Shown piece after piece: positions 18,263 through 27,268 of a stretch of 64,000 nt of DNA (the first letter of the stretch is position 1; each line of letters starts with the position of its first letter). The position numbers and the translations under genes were made by a program. The stretch is from Scytonema tolypothrichoides VB-61278 (lineage in GTDB: Bacteria > Cyanobacteriota > Cyanobacteriia > Cyanobacteriales > Nostocaceae). Location: assembly GCF_000828085.3 (NCBI RefSeq), contig NZ_JXCA02000001.1:312504-376503 (forward strand), given 5' to 3'. The notes beneath the pieces are model-generated. The model had not been told where the DNA came from. It saw only the letters and a list, made by a program, of their open reading frames with translations, and did not search any database.

Positions 18263-18566
18263 CTCTCCCCTGGCTAAAAGCCGAGGGGATTCTAAGAAGT
18301 TGTTCCGAGATCGGTATGTGCCGTTGCTCTCCACTTCTCCAATTTAAGAAGATTGATTCTTCTAGGCTGGATCAATGCAGCCCTAGACACTCCGATGAAA
18401 AGGAGTCAGAAGTCAGAATTCAGGAGTCAGAATACCCCATGCCTGAAGTCAGGGGTTTCAACAAACGAAAATTCTTTCTTTTCTCCACGGATAAATCCGG
18501 GGGCTTTAAACCTCGATTCATCCACCAGCGAGGTGGAGTCATTCTGACTCCTGGCGACTGACGCCT
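18263..18566 (-). ncRNA. Candidate omega-RNA / right-end region of the tnpB element
   Basis: In TnpB systems the guide RNA comes from the 3' end of tnpB and the right end of the element. This 304-base stretch directly follows tnpB on its strand, has no good coding frame, and holds several hairpins, the last at the right end. On this model the guide would be read from the bases just beyond 18259, that is, the 3' end of the midA-like gene. Assigned by position and architecture, not by a covariance model. Confidence 0.4.
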
Positions 18567-19772
18567 CTATTCTTCTTTGGTAAAACCATTGTGCTTACTT
18601 TTTCTACCAATATTCAACGAACCATTTAAATCACTATTCACCAAATGCCCATCCTTTGTCCTGTACAATCCGCGCTTAATTCGTTTACCAGAAAACTGGT
18701 ATTCTTTTGGATTGTCGGCATTGTAAACAGGTATCTCATCACTATCAACCGCACTTGCTTTAGATGTGTAAGATTCTTCCTGCTCTTGATAGTTTAACCC
18801 ATATCTTTCACACATTGCTTTCAGCTTAGAACGCAAGCTGTGAAAAGGTATTTGGACAAAGTTTTGATTGTTGCGTCCACCAATCTTGATGTCTTGTTTG
18901 ATGCCGGGATTGTACCCAACAATCACATTAGGAATACTGTTGGTGATGCAGTGATTTACAAGAAGTCGTGCTGTCTTATTCAGGTAATCTCTGACTTGGT
19001 TATTGCGTTTTGCCGTCAGCTTCACTTGTTGATTAGTGATGCCTTTAATACCCTGCTTATCTTTAATAGATTGCAGTTGAGCGTTACGCTTGTTGAACCA
19101 TTGGTTAATAGATTTAATTGGTTTACCATCCACGAGAAAGGATGCCCCATTGGTATCAACACAAGCAGCGAGATTATCAACTCCCAAATCAATACTAATA
19201 GCACTATCGTTTTTAGTTTTGATCGGTTTTGGTTCTACTTCGCTGATAAACTCAACCTCAAAATATCTAGCATTATATTTTGGGTGAATTCTAACTTCCT
19301 TAATTTGATGAATGTTAAGTCTTTTAGGGAATGGAATCCAAACTTCACCATACTGCTTTTTAAAAGCATTGGACATTGGAACTCTAAACTTTCCCTCCTT
19401 AACAATAATTCTGGGAATTATCAGCAACAAATACCCGTCCTTAGGCAGATAATTAGGAAGCTTCACTTTTTGTTGATAGCTCCCATTTTTAACTGCATTT
19501 ATCAAACCGTAGAAGCTTTTAAAAGTCCTGTCTACTACCTTCAGTGTTTGCTGTGCAATATCTGTATTGAGAAATTTATAGTTCTCGTTGGTTTTGCACA
19601 GATGGTATGCAGACTCATAACGCAAGTGTTTACGCTCCTGAAAAAAGTATTGCCGCACTGTGTAAAGCCCTACATTGTAGAGGTTTTTGCTCAGTCGGCA
19701 CAACTCGCGCAGAGCAACAAAGTCAGACTTATTCAATTCTCTGATTTGGTTCTTTTGCGTCAAGTACATCAA
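18567..19772 (-). CDS. tnpB: TnpB RNA-guided endonuclease (IS605 OrfB family), zinc-ribbon-less type
   Basis: 401 residues, full length. RuvC-I is SIDLGVDNLAACV with its Asp, and RuvC-III is VNSDLNGSLNIGRK with its Asp. The RuvC-II region reads VIVGYNPGIKQDIKIG, with Gly where canonical TnpB has Glu, and the CxxC zinc ribbon is absent: the stretch is EESYTSKASAVDSDEIPVY. Both features are typical of one large branch of the family, not signs of decay; a Glu of QEQEESYTSK may take the catalytic role (inference). The N-terminal half has the usual helical recognition region (ALRELCRLSKNLYN). It starts with ATG-ATG at 19772. An overlapping plus-strand frame here is its antisense shadow. Confidence 0.92.
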   Translation of the reverse strand: MMYLTQKNQIRELNKSDFVALRELCRLSKNLYNVGLYTVRQYFFQERKHLRYESAYHLCKTNENYKFLNTDIAQQTLKVVDRTFKSFYGLINAVKNGSYQQKVKLPNYLPKDGYLLLIIPRIIVKEGKFRVPMSNAFKKQYGEVWIPFPKRLNIHQIKEVRIHPKYNARYFEVEFISEVEPKPIKTKNDSAISIDLGVDNLAACVDTNGASFLVDGKPIKSINQWFNKRNAQLQSIKDKQGIKGITNQQVKLTAKRNNQVRDYLNKTARLLVNHCITNSIPNVIVGYNPGIKQDIKIGGRNNQNFVQIPFHSLRSKLKAMCERYGLNYQEQEESYTSKASAVDSDEIPVYNADNPKEYQFSGKRIKRGLYRTKDGHLVNSDLNGSLNIGRKSKHNGFTKEE

Positions 19773-20007
19773 CTTACTTTCGCTAGTCTTTATACAATAC
19801 AGCGAAAACTAAGTTTGTGCAACACAGGTACACAACAGGCTTCAGCCTGTCGAGTGGCTTTTCCTCCCAGGGCTAAAGCCACGCTCGTTCCAAGCTCCCG
19901 CGAGGTTTTTTATGAAAAATTAAGCTCTATTAACAGTGTGTTGGTGATTGTTGGTCTACCATAGCAGTGATTACATTCGCAATTATATCTTTTGGAGCGT
20001 AATAATT

Positions 20008-20103
20008 ATGAGTTCTCATGATCTTTTAATGTTGGTGTTGCTACTGAGTCCCGGTCTTTTGCTTTCAGTGATGATTATGGTGACTTTTGCAGCAGGTGGC
20101 TGA
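20008..20103 (+). CDS. 31-residue single-helix membrane peptide
   Basis: ATG at 20008 behind TTTGGAGCG (GGAG, ten bases upstream) encodes 31 residues ending AAGG: a polar head MSSHD and one hydrophobic helix (LLMLVLLLSPGLLLSVMIMV). It has the size and shape of small thylakoid subunits (Pet, Psb and Ndh small subunits), but I do not recognise it as one of them. The good ribosome binding site and uniform hydrophobicity argue for a real gene. Confidence 0.5.
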   Translation: MSSHDLLMLVLLLSPGLLLSVMIMVTFAAGG

Positions 20104-20368
20104 TGGAGAATAGGGGACAATAAGAGTGAGAGAGTGAGGGAACCAAAGAAATTTCCTTCACTCACCTCAATTCCCCAGTTCTTAAAGAATAGACGCCTTG
20201 CAAAAGTCAATTTTTAGAATCACAAAACAAACAAATTCTCTGTGTTTGTTTGCGTCTAAAGTTTGTGGTTCTGTGGTTCAAAATACGCACAAAATCGGAT
20301 TTTTGCAAGAAATAATTCTGAAAATGAATGATGAGAAAAAGCGATCGCTTACCAAGGAAGGTGAAAAA

Positions 20369-21241
20369 ATGAAGGTAGCATTTCTGGGGACTGGATTGAT
20401 GGGACTACCGATGGCTCAAAGGTTGTTAGAAGCGAATGTAGAAGTTATTGCTTACAACCGCACCCCAGAAAAGTTAGAACCACTCAAAGCAGCTGGTGCT
20501 GAAGTGGTAACACGCCCCTACCAAGCAATTAACGCTGCTGATTGTACCATTCTCATGCTGAGTAATGCTGGAGCTATATACAGTGTTTTGCTTTCGGATA
20601 GGTCTTGGCAAACTGTCGCCGGACGCAGCATTATTCAAATGGGGACTATTACTCCTAGCGAAAGTAAAGAAATCAGAGATGCAGTCGTTGCTGCTGGTGG
20701 TGAGTATTTAGAAGCACCTGTTTTGGGTAGCATTCCAGAAGTCAAAGATGGCAAACTGATTGTGATGGTGGGCGCACACCAAGAACAATATCAACGCCAC
20801 CTGGAGTTATTTAAACATTTTGGTCCAGAACCTCTACTTGTTGGTCCTGTAGGATCTGCATCGGCGCTGAAACTGGCGTTAAATCAACTCATTGCTTCCT
20901 TGACAACAGCTTTTGGTTTAAGTCTTGGTTTTGCGCAGCATCAAGGTATCAATGTTGATTTGTTTATGTACGTTTTGCGCCAGAGTGCTCTTTACGCACC
21001 GACATTTGACAAAAAGTTGCAACGGATGCTTGAGGGCAATTATGCTAATGCGAATTTTCCGACAAAACACTTGATGAAAGACGTAGATTTGTTTATTGCT
21101 GAGGCGAAATCGACTAGTTTAAATCTCAGCAGCATTCAGGGTGTACGCGACATCATAGATATGGCAATGAAAATGTCGTTTAGTAATGCAGATTACTCAT
21201 CAATCTTTTCTGCAATTAATGCATCAACTGACGGTGCATAA
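20369..21241 (+). CDS. NAD(P)-dependent beta-hydroxyacid dehydrogenase (3-hydroxyisobutyrate dehydrogenase family)
   Basis: About 290 residues. An N-terminal Rossmann motif VAFLGTGLMGLPMAQRLL is followed by NRTPEK (favouring NADPH), the substrate motif LEAPVLGSIPEVKDGKL, and the catalytic Lys helix GSASALKLALNQLIASL. It closes with the helical domain LMKDVDLFIAEAKS. The family includes 3-hydroxyisobutyrate, tartronate semialdehyde and succinic or glyoxylate reductases; the substrate cannot be told from sequence. The ATG at 20369 follows AAGGAAGGTG, a strong ribosome binding site; the frame upstream to 20198 is not conserved-looking. Appears monocistronic. Confidence 0.9.
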   Translation: MKVAFLGTGLMGLPMAQRLLEANVEVIAYNRTPEKLEPLKAAGAEVVTRPYQAINAADCTILMLSNAGAIYSVLLSDRSWQTVAGRSIIQMGTITPSESKEIRDAVVAAGGEYLEAPVLGSIPEVKDGKLIVMVGAHQEQYQRHLELFKHFGPEPLLVGPVGSASALKLALNQLIASLTTAFGLSLGFAQHQGINVDLFMYVLRQSALYAPTFDKKLQRMLEGNYANANFPTKHLMKDVDLFIAEAKSTSLNLSSIQGVRDIIDMAMKMSFSNADYSSIFSAINASTDGA

Positions 21242-21381
21242 TTATAGCAGGAAATTGGCTACTTATTCAAGCTCCTACGGAATTGAGATAACTTTTGAGG
21301 TGTTCAGCTAGAATTTGGACATGGGCAGCGTCAAGACTTTTCCGGCAAACTTGCTGACTTGCCCACCGTCCACGTCAATAG

Positions 21382-23208
21382 TTATTGAGAAAAAATGAGA
21401 GCACTATAGGGACCGATCGCAAAACCAGCACTATGAGGCATATTATCCTTTGGCACTGGTTCAGCGCTGACCGGATATCCTCCCACGTTGCTAAAATCGC
21501 TGCTGTAGCCTGCCCAATCGCTAGAAAAACGACACCACCAAGTCCCCCAAGCGGGTAACCCTACGCGATAAGAATCCCAGGTGCGATCGCTAAAATTTAA
21601 GATCACAATCACATCATCCCCAGGACCACCCTCATTCCAACGGTGGAAGGCAACGACTTTATTGAGGTTATCAACGACGTGACAGTTGATGTGCTGTCCT
21701 CTGAGTCCACGAGTATTGTTGTCCCAATTGCGTCGCAACTGACAAAGACGTTGATAAAGCTGAAATATCCCGTTAAAAGTCTGTTTGCGAGACCAATCAA
21801 GCGGAACTTGATCGGTAAATTTATTAATTGAGAAAATTTCTTGTCCCTGCCAAATCATGGGAATTCCAGGTGCGGTCAAAACCAAAGCTGCCCCTAAAAT
21901 AGTTCGCTTCCTAGCAAACCAAGATTCAGGATTGGAGGGATCGATGCGGCGGGCTAAGGCATCATTATTGCCAGATTCATCGTGGGATTCAGTATAGATA
22001 ATCCGCTTAAAAGCATCACCATTGAAGCGGGCGTAGAGGGCGCGAGCAATTCCATCCATATCTCGAAATTGATCGCTAGGGTTTTCTAAAGCACGTCGTG
22101 CTTCATGGACAAACCAATGCCATTCAGCATCAAAACCTGCTCCCATCTCTGGTGTTGGACGTGTTACCCAGCCGTCATTGTGCCAATCTTCAGCAATGAA
22201 GATTTTATTTGTGGGATAGCGATGAAAAAAGTTTTTCTCATCAGTAATCCAACGTAATAAATTAAACCCCTCGTTATTCCATCCTTGACCGTTATTGAAT
22301 CCCCAGACATTGCACGTGCTATCAATTCTCAATCCATCACAATGACATTCGCCTAACATAAACATGAGGTTGTCACGGATAAATTGCCGTACTTCCGGAC
22401 GTCCAAAGTCAGGTCGAGGTCCCCAGTCAGTTGCTTCTCTATCGTCGTTGTAGAAATAAATGCCTCCGTGTTCGCCTTGATGCCAGCCATCAAAGCGCCA
22501 TAAACCATCCTCTAAATCACTAGGACCAAAGTGATTAAATACACTGTCAGTAATAACAGCAATTCCTAAACTATGGGCGCGATTGACAAACTTTTTAAAT
22601 TCGACAATCCCGCCATAAGCTTCCTCAATAGCAAATGGGAACGCAACATTAAATCCCCAGGAAAAATCGGCGGCGAATTCATTGGGGGGCATCACATGAA
22701 CACAGTTGATACCAAGTTCAAGTAGATGGTCAAGTCGTGAAGTTGCTCTTGCCAGGGTTCCAGGGCGATCGCCTGGATCGTCATCGAATGTTCCTAAATG
22801 AAGCTCATAAATCACCAGAGAATTGTAGTCTGGCATCCGAAAATCAGCATCCGTCCAGGGAAACTCTGATTCGCGGACAATAGCTTTTCCAACTGAGTTA
22901 GTGATTTGTTTGGCATACGGATCAATCTTATAAAAGGTTGCTCCTGTATCGCGATTAGTAATTTGATAGCGATAGAGCTGATCGGGTGAAATCCCAGGTA
23001 CATCACAAGACCAATAGCCATTATTCTCTGAAGCTAAACCGACTAAGCCAGAAGGTCTGCTATTATCTTGGTCTCGGCTATCGTAAAAAGCAACTTGAAC
23101 CTGGCTGGCGTTGGGTGCCCAAACCCGAAAAGCTGTACCGCCAGGAAACACAATATTGCCCATGCCTTCATGGGTACTGACTTGAGGTGATGCTGTACTA
23201 ACTACCAT
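21382..23208 (-). CDS. GH13 alpha-amylase-family glucan enzyme with CBM48-like N-domain
   Basis: About 608 residues. N-terminal CBM48/isoamylase-N-like domain (FRVWAPNASQVQVAFYD), then a GH13 (beta/alpha)8 barrel. Conserved regions: VITDSVFNHFGP (region I), the nucleophile Asp in DGLRIDSTCNVWGF, the acid/base Glu in IFIAEDWHND, and the transition-state Asp in TESHDESGN. The C-terminal beta domain follows. The layout matches 1,4-alpha-glucan branching enzymes or malto-oligosyl-type amylases; which one is open. ATG 23208 (MVVSTASP) is preferred over an upstream start that overlaps the GMC gene by four bases. It is the last gene of a LamG-GMC-GH13 operon. Confidence 0.88.
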   Translation of the reverse strand: MVVSTASPQVSTHEGMGNIVFPGGTAFRVWAPNASQVQVAFYDSRDQDNSRPSGLVGLASENNGYWSCDVPGISPDQLYRYQITNRDTGATFYKIDPYAKQITNSVGKAIVRESEFPWTDADFRMPDYNSLVIYELHLGTFDDDPGDRPGTLARATSRLDHLLELGINCVHVMPPNEFAADFSWGFNVAFPFAIEEAYGGIVEFKKFVNRAHSLGIAVITDSVFNHFGPSDLEDGLWRFDGWHQGEHGGIYFYNDDREATDWGPRPDFGRPEVRQFIRDNLMFMLGECHCDGLRIDSTCNVWGFNNGQGWNNEGFNLLRWITDEKNFFHRYPTNKIFIAEDWHNDGWVTRPTPEMGAGFDAEWHWFVHEARRALENPSDQFRDMDGIARALYARFNGDAFKRIIYTESHDESGNNDALARRIDPSNPESWFARKRTILGAALVLTAPGIPMIWQGQEIFSINKFTDQVPLDWSRKQTFNGIFQLYQRLCQLRRNWDNNTRGLRGQHINCHVVDNLNKVVAFHRWNEGGPGDDVIVILNFSDRTWDSYRVGLPAWGTWWCRFSSDWAGYSSDFSNVGGYPVSAEPVPKDNMPHSAGFAIGPYSALIFSQ

Positions 23209-23285
23209 TTTTCCCCTGAATGAATTTCTATGAATGACAAAAAGGAATTTTAACCTTCTCAACCGCGTGAGAAGGTTGGGATTCA

Positions 23286-25115
23286 TCAAGGACGGACAAG
23301 TCTAACTAGATGATCGCTTAAACGTAGTGCGAGGGCAACCGCTGTTAAGCTGGGATTAGCTGCTGGAGAAGTCGGAAATATTGACAAATCGCAGGCGTAA
23401 ACAAACTCCTGGTCGAGAAACTTACCGTTTTCATCGACAACGCCTTGTAATTCTGCCTGTGTGCCTTTTGCAATATTGTTGCTGTCTGTTACCTGCATAT
23501 GGAGAGAACCGACCTCATGGGCGACACCGCCAAGCCCACCATCTCCAAATCCTTCGTTAAACTTCACTCCCCCTAAAGCAGTGAGAATATTGTCTGAGAT
23601 TTCCCGAACTCTGGCTTCAACTGTGTCAGGAAGTCCAGGATTTTTAATTTTGGCGATCGGACGAAAATCATTGCTCTGATCAAAGTCAATCTGATTGTCT
23701 AAGACCAATTCGGTATTTGTCAGAAAAACAATTTCACAAAGCATATTGCGCTTTTCTGCATTGAGGCGGAAGATGTCTTCATCTAGATAGCGCCCTTGGT
23801 TAAAATCTGCACCTAGTTCAATCAGAATATTAAACGGATCACGAATCCTATTTTCTCCTGGTCGCGGCTCAATTGGTTGGGATACCACCTTCACAGATCC
23901 AAAACGGTCGTAATAGGGCGAATCGGGCGGAATAGAAAAATGTGTGAACGCAATCGGGTGGTCGGTAACACCCAGCCCTACCAAGCCATTCCCTATGTTA
24001 CTGCGTTTGGCAAGGCGCGCACTTTCAAAGCAACCACAAGCAAGAACGACATACTGGGCTGTAAATTCTCGTTCTTCTTCAGAAATAATATCCCGGGCAA
24101 CAACTGTACAGGGTTCTCCAGGTTCGATTCTGATGACCTGATGATGAGTGCGCACGGTCAAGTTTTCGGAACCTACAAGACCGCCAGTTCTTGATGATTC
24201 CAGTAGCAAATCTGCTGTGGAAAACATGCCAGTAGTAATAGTATTTGCTCCAGTCAAATTCTGTCTGACTGCTACCGGAGCATCGAAATGGCTGTATCGA
24301 GGAAGCTGATCTCGTAATAGTCGGTGAATTTCCCGTGTGTAGTAAGTCGTTGGTGCGGTAGAACGACCCATCAAATCCTCAGCTAGCTGATAGTAGCGAT
24401 CTTCTAAGTCCCACTTAATCTGAATCGGCCAATAATCCAACTCCCAGGAACTCATGCGTGGAATAAAACCGCCCCAAAATACCGATCGCCCACCCAAATT
24501 AAACGCTTGGGCACCTCCATAGACATTTTCACTACCATCAGTAGGCTGATCGTAATTAATGACCTGATATTGAGGCCAGCGATCCCAGACGTGTTTCGTA
24601 AATACACCGGGGGCAACATGGCGTCGAGGCAAATTTGCAATGTGAGTCTCTAGAGGAACTCCCCCTGCTTCCAGCACTAAAGTCTCTAAACCGCTATCAG
24701 CGAGTTGATCAGCCAATACGCCCCCAGCCATACCAGAGCCGATCACGATAACATCGTAGACGCGACCAGCAGGATCTGGACGGGAAATATCAAAAAGCTT
24801 TGCCTGGGTTTGACCGAGTTCCACAACGGGCTGAACAGGCGAACCAAAGCCAATCTCATTGAGATAAAAAGTATGGCGCTCGTTGTCGGTGCCAGGAATA
24901 TTAAAATTGTCACCGTTAGACCAAATCTGCCGATTGAGTGCAAACTTACACAGGAAGCCAGTTAAATACTTGGGATCATCTAGCTCGAATATCCAGCGAT
25001 CGTTTTGGTAGCTGCCTTCAATCTCATTAGTTGTCCATCCATCTTTATCTGTTCGCAACGTAACTTCAGAGAAAGGAGGAATGTGAGCAATGGTAACTAA
25101 TTCTACAAAAATCAT
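23286..25115 (-). CDS. GMC-family FAD oxidoreductase with extra N-terminal domain
   Basis: 609 residues. Residues about 1-95 form an unusual N-terminal beta-rich domain (EVTLRTDKDGWTTNEIEG... WIFELDD) that looks like a starch/glycan-binding or isoamylase-type module. Then comes a GMC oxidoreductase: FAD motif VIVIGSGMAGGVLADQLADSG, GGRSVFWGGFIPR, and C-terminal HEVGSLHMQ with the active-site His, then SPAANPSLTAVALALR. Such enzymes oxidise sugar or alcohol hydroxyls. No signal peptide. It follows the LamG gene by 40 bases; the ribosome binding site is AAAGGTA. The fusion and operon suggest oxidation of a glucan or a sugar on it (inference). Confidence 0.87.
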   Translation of the reverse strand: MIFVELVTIAHIPPFSEVTLRTDKDGWTTNEIEGSYQNDRWIFELDDPKYLTGFLCKFALNRQIWSNGDNFNIPGTDNERHTFYLNEIGFGSPVQPVVELGQTQAKLFDISRPDPAGRVYDVIVIGSGMAGGVLADQLADSGLETLVLEAGGVPLETHIANLPRRHVAPGVFTKHVWDRWPQYQVINYDQPTDGSENVYGGAQAFNLGGRSVFWGGFIPRMSSWELDYWPIQIKWDLEDRYYQLAEDLMGRSTAPTTYYTREIHRLLRDQLPRYSHFDAPVAVRQNLTGANTITTGMFSTADLLLESSRTGGLVGSENLTVRTHHQVIRIEPGEPCTVVARDIISEEEREFTAQYVVLACGCFESARLAKRSNIGNGLVGLGVTDHPIAFTHFSIPPDSPYYDRFGSVKVVSQPIEPRPGENRIRDPFNILIELGADFNQGRYLDEDIFRLNAEKRNMLCEIVFLTNTELVLDNQIDFDQSNDFRPIAKIKNPGLPDTVEARVREISDNILTALGGVKFNEGFGDGGLGGVAHEVGSLHMQVTDSNNIAKGTQAELQGVVDENGKFLDQEFVYACDLSIFPTSPAANPSLTAVALALRLSDHLVRLVRP

Positions 25116-25155
25116 AAAAAATACCTTTCATTCGTGAATGAGGAGACTCAGAACA

Positions 25156-25866
25156 TTAAGGAGCAGTTAAAAGGACACTTGAGTTAATTGAGTCAAGGTT
25201 AAAAATTTCACGAATTTCAGATGCATTCAAGGCACGATTATAGATGCGAACTTCATCAATGAGTCCTTCAAATTCGCCATCCACTACCTGAGGTGCTGCT
25301 CCATTTTCTTCCCCACCAATAGTGACAGCATTATCATCGACTCGAATGTTTCCAGTCAGAGGTCGATTGCCAATTTCAATGCCATCAACATAAAGACGCA
25401 TGATACTTCCATCGTAGGTTCCTGCTAGATGTATCCAACGATTGTTGTCTGGAACACCACTGTAAATGTCGCCTTCAAGTAAAGTGCCACCGTCGTCTGT
25501 GCCAAGGTGCCACTTATAATGCATCCCGCCATTTTCTGGACCAAAGCCTAAATAAAACTGATCGGGATGCAAAACAGTACCAACTTGTCTAGAAACGACG
25601 ACTTTGAAACCCTCCGGGGCTACATTTGGAAACACCCAAGCTGTCACAGTAATTTGATCAGTTAGGCTATTGAGGCTTACCGAACCAGGAATACTGACAT
25701 GTGAATCATCACGACCCCTAAGTTCTACAGCTTTACCATATATTCCATCGCTTCGAGTGCCATTTATGATCAAGCCACGATTATCATTGCCTGATCTATC
25801 CAGGACAGTAGTACCTTCCGTTTCATCAAATTGCCAATAGCCTATCAGTCCATCATGAATGCCCAT
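25156..25866 (-). CDS. LamG/concanavalin-like jellyroll protein
   Basis: 236 residues, one LamG-like jellyroll: GLIGYWQFDETEGTTVLDRSGNDNRG at the start, ITVTAWVFP, RWIHLAGTYDGSIMRLYVDG and the closing EGLIDEVRIYNRALNASEI. These are the standard landmarks of LamG domains, which bind glycans or proteins. No signal peptide or anchor is visible, so it would be cytoplasmic unless exported with a partner. The ribosome binding site GGAGA is well placed. First gene of the operon with the GMC oxidoreductase and the GH13 enzyme. Confidence 0.85.
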   Translation of the reverse strand: MGIHDGLIGYWQFDETEGTTVLDRSGNDNRGLIINGTRSDGIYGKAVELRGRDDSHVSIPGSVSLNSLTDQITVTAWVFPNVAPEGFKVVVSRQVGTVLHPDQFYLGFGPENGGMHYKWHLGTDDGGTLLEGDIYSGVPDNNRWIHLAGTYDGSIMRLYVDGIEIGNRPLTGNIRVDDNAVTIGGEENGAAPQVVDGEFEGLIDEVRIYNRALNASEIREIFNLDSINSSVLLTAP

Positions 25867-26473
25867 GCAAGATTCTCCAAAATAACTAACTTTTTTATAC
25901 TATGACTTACGCATTGACAAAAAGTTTCTTGTATGTGCACGTCAGACTTGATTTGCTCAACAGAAGTTAAGCACTCACATCCTTAACCTGTCTGCATTCT
26001 TAATAGATGTAAAGCGAATCAACTTTGGAGACGCATTAATCCATACAAAACGCGCAACCCTATTAGCCAGTGCAACTATAACATTCGACAGCACATTCAA
26101 GAGCTAGTCGGAAGTAGTGCGGTCTACTTTGGGAGTATCAGGTTCGTCTTCACATAAGCGCAAAGCGCACGCCGGAGGCAAACCTGCAGCGTGTTCCTTT
26201 GGGACTTACGCTCGTAGCGTGCCCGTAGGGCTTATAATTTCAGAGTCCTATAGCAGTTCAAACACAAATTACTAGTGGCACTTTCTAAAAAACTCGGGTC
26301 AAAATGCCTGCAAAGTCAAATTTCGTAAGGGTTTTACATCGATTCATGACTTTTCTTTGATTTAACTGACTATGAGCCGTTTTGACGTAATCGACGTATT
26401 TTCTTTGTCTAGCATGGGTTTTAGATACTTTTTCTGCCCGAAATTTCTAAAGTACCATTACTTACAAAAATGC
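25867..26473. repeat. 607-base gap with GC-rich palindromic repeats
   Basis: No gene recognised. Bases about 26155-26235 hold AAGCGCAAAGCGCACGCCGGAGG and GTAGCGTGCCCGTAGGGC, members of the dispersed palindrome family also seen at 28078, 29310, 34722, 55555 and 60110. A lone GACTTACGCATTGAC word (25905) resembles the end of the element at 55512. The 5' side should contain the promoter of the LamG operon. Confidence 0.5.
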
Positions 26474-27082
26474 CTACTCCAAACTATTTATAGTAATATG
26501 ATTAGGCTGGGTTCTCACTAACTCAAGCCAAGTTTTAATAAATTGATAGTTAGTCAAATCAAAGCCGCCCTCATCCGCTACGTGAGTATAGGCGTAGAGA
26601 GCGATATCTGCTATAGTGTAATGGTCTCCTAAGAAAAAATGCCTGGTTGTCAAATGTTTCTCCATGATATCGAGAGCTACATAACCTAACTCTCTCTTAG
26701 TAGTCAAAGTTTGTTGGTATTCAGGTGGTGCTCCAAGATAGCGAGTGATGTAGCGAGCAATAGCAAGATTTGGCGCGTGGCTGTATTGCTCAAAAAAAAG
26801 CCATTGTAATGTTTGAGCACATTCCAGTCGGTTCTTTGGTAAAAAATCAGTGCCCTCACTGAGATAACACAGAATAGCGTTTGATTCGGAAAGAAATGCT
26901 CCTGTCTCAGTTTCTAACAAGGGGACTTTTCCATGAGGATTCTTAGCGAGAAAATCAGGAGTACGATTCTCTTTTTTCAGAATATCAATATTTACCCATT
27001 CAAATTGTATACATAACTGTTTTAATAATAACTTGACTTTGTAGCAGTTGCCTGATTGGTTAAATCCATAAACTTTAAGCAT
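26474..27082 (-). CDS. Glutathione S-transferase family protein
   Basis: 202 residues. N-terminal thioredoxin-like domain (MLKVYGFNQSGNCYKVKLLLKQL) with the cis-Pro/SNAIL-like stretch GKVPLLETETGAFLSESNAILCYL, and a C-terminal helical domain with FLGDHYTIADIALYAYTH, where Asp caps a helix as in typical GSTs. The N-terminal SGNCYKV carries Ser and Cys near the catalytic position. Its partner glutathione pathway genes (gshB, grxC) are at 60.7 kb. It follows the UbiE-type gene by 186 bases on the same strand; a functional link is not evident. Confidence 0.9.
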   Translation of the reverse strand: MLKVYGFNQSGNCYKVKLLLKQLCIQFEWVNIDILKKENRTPDFLAKNPHGKVPLLETETGAFLSESNAILCYLSEGTDFLPKNRLECAQTLQWLFFEQYSHAPNLAIARYITRYLGAPPEYQQTLTTKRELGYVALDIMEKHLTTRHFFLGDHYTIADIALYAYTHVADEGGFDLTNYQFIKTWLELVRTQPNHITINSLE

Positions 27083-27268
27083 ATAATTTTATCCAAAAAA
27101 GTATTAATTCTCATTGAGATTGAAGCAAACAGAAAGTCATTTACGAGTTCATAACAGGTAAATGTGTAAGCATCTTCTTGTATTGGGTATCTAGAGTGTT
27201 TTATTATTCAACTTTCAGACAACACTTGTTTTTAAAAACTTTACCGTACTATCTTGACTCAGTGTATT

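Larger units (their letters stand above)
18259..19885 (-). mobile_element. Solo tnpB element of IS200/IS605 type (IS1341-like), no tnpA
   Basis: One tnpB gene flanked by ends rich in hairpins. The right end (low coordinates) has the hairpin CTCCCCTGGCTAAAAGCC..GGGGA with TTGAC at the boundary; on the tnpB strand it reads ...GGGGAGAGTCAA, a typical IS200/IS605 right end. Upstream of tnpB, at 19835-19850 (ACAGGCTTCAGCCTGT) and 19854-19883 (GTGGCTTTT...AAAGCCAC), are two hairpins that may belong to the left end; this outer boundary is uncertain. No Y1 transposase gene is present, so movement would depend on a TnpA in trans. Confidence 0.65.

Noticed and set aside
18840..19964. 374-codon plus-strand frame opposite tnpB
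   Set aside because: Exactly antisense to the well-supported tnpB; its composition (Ile, Leu, Phe, Cys-rich) reflects the complementary codons.
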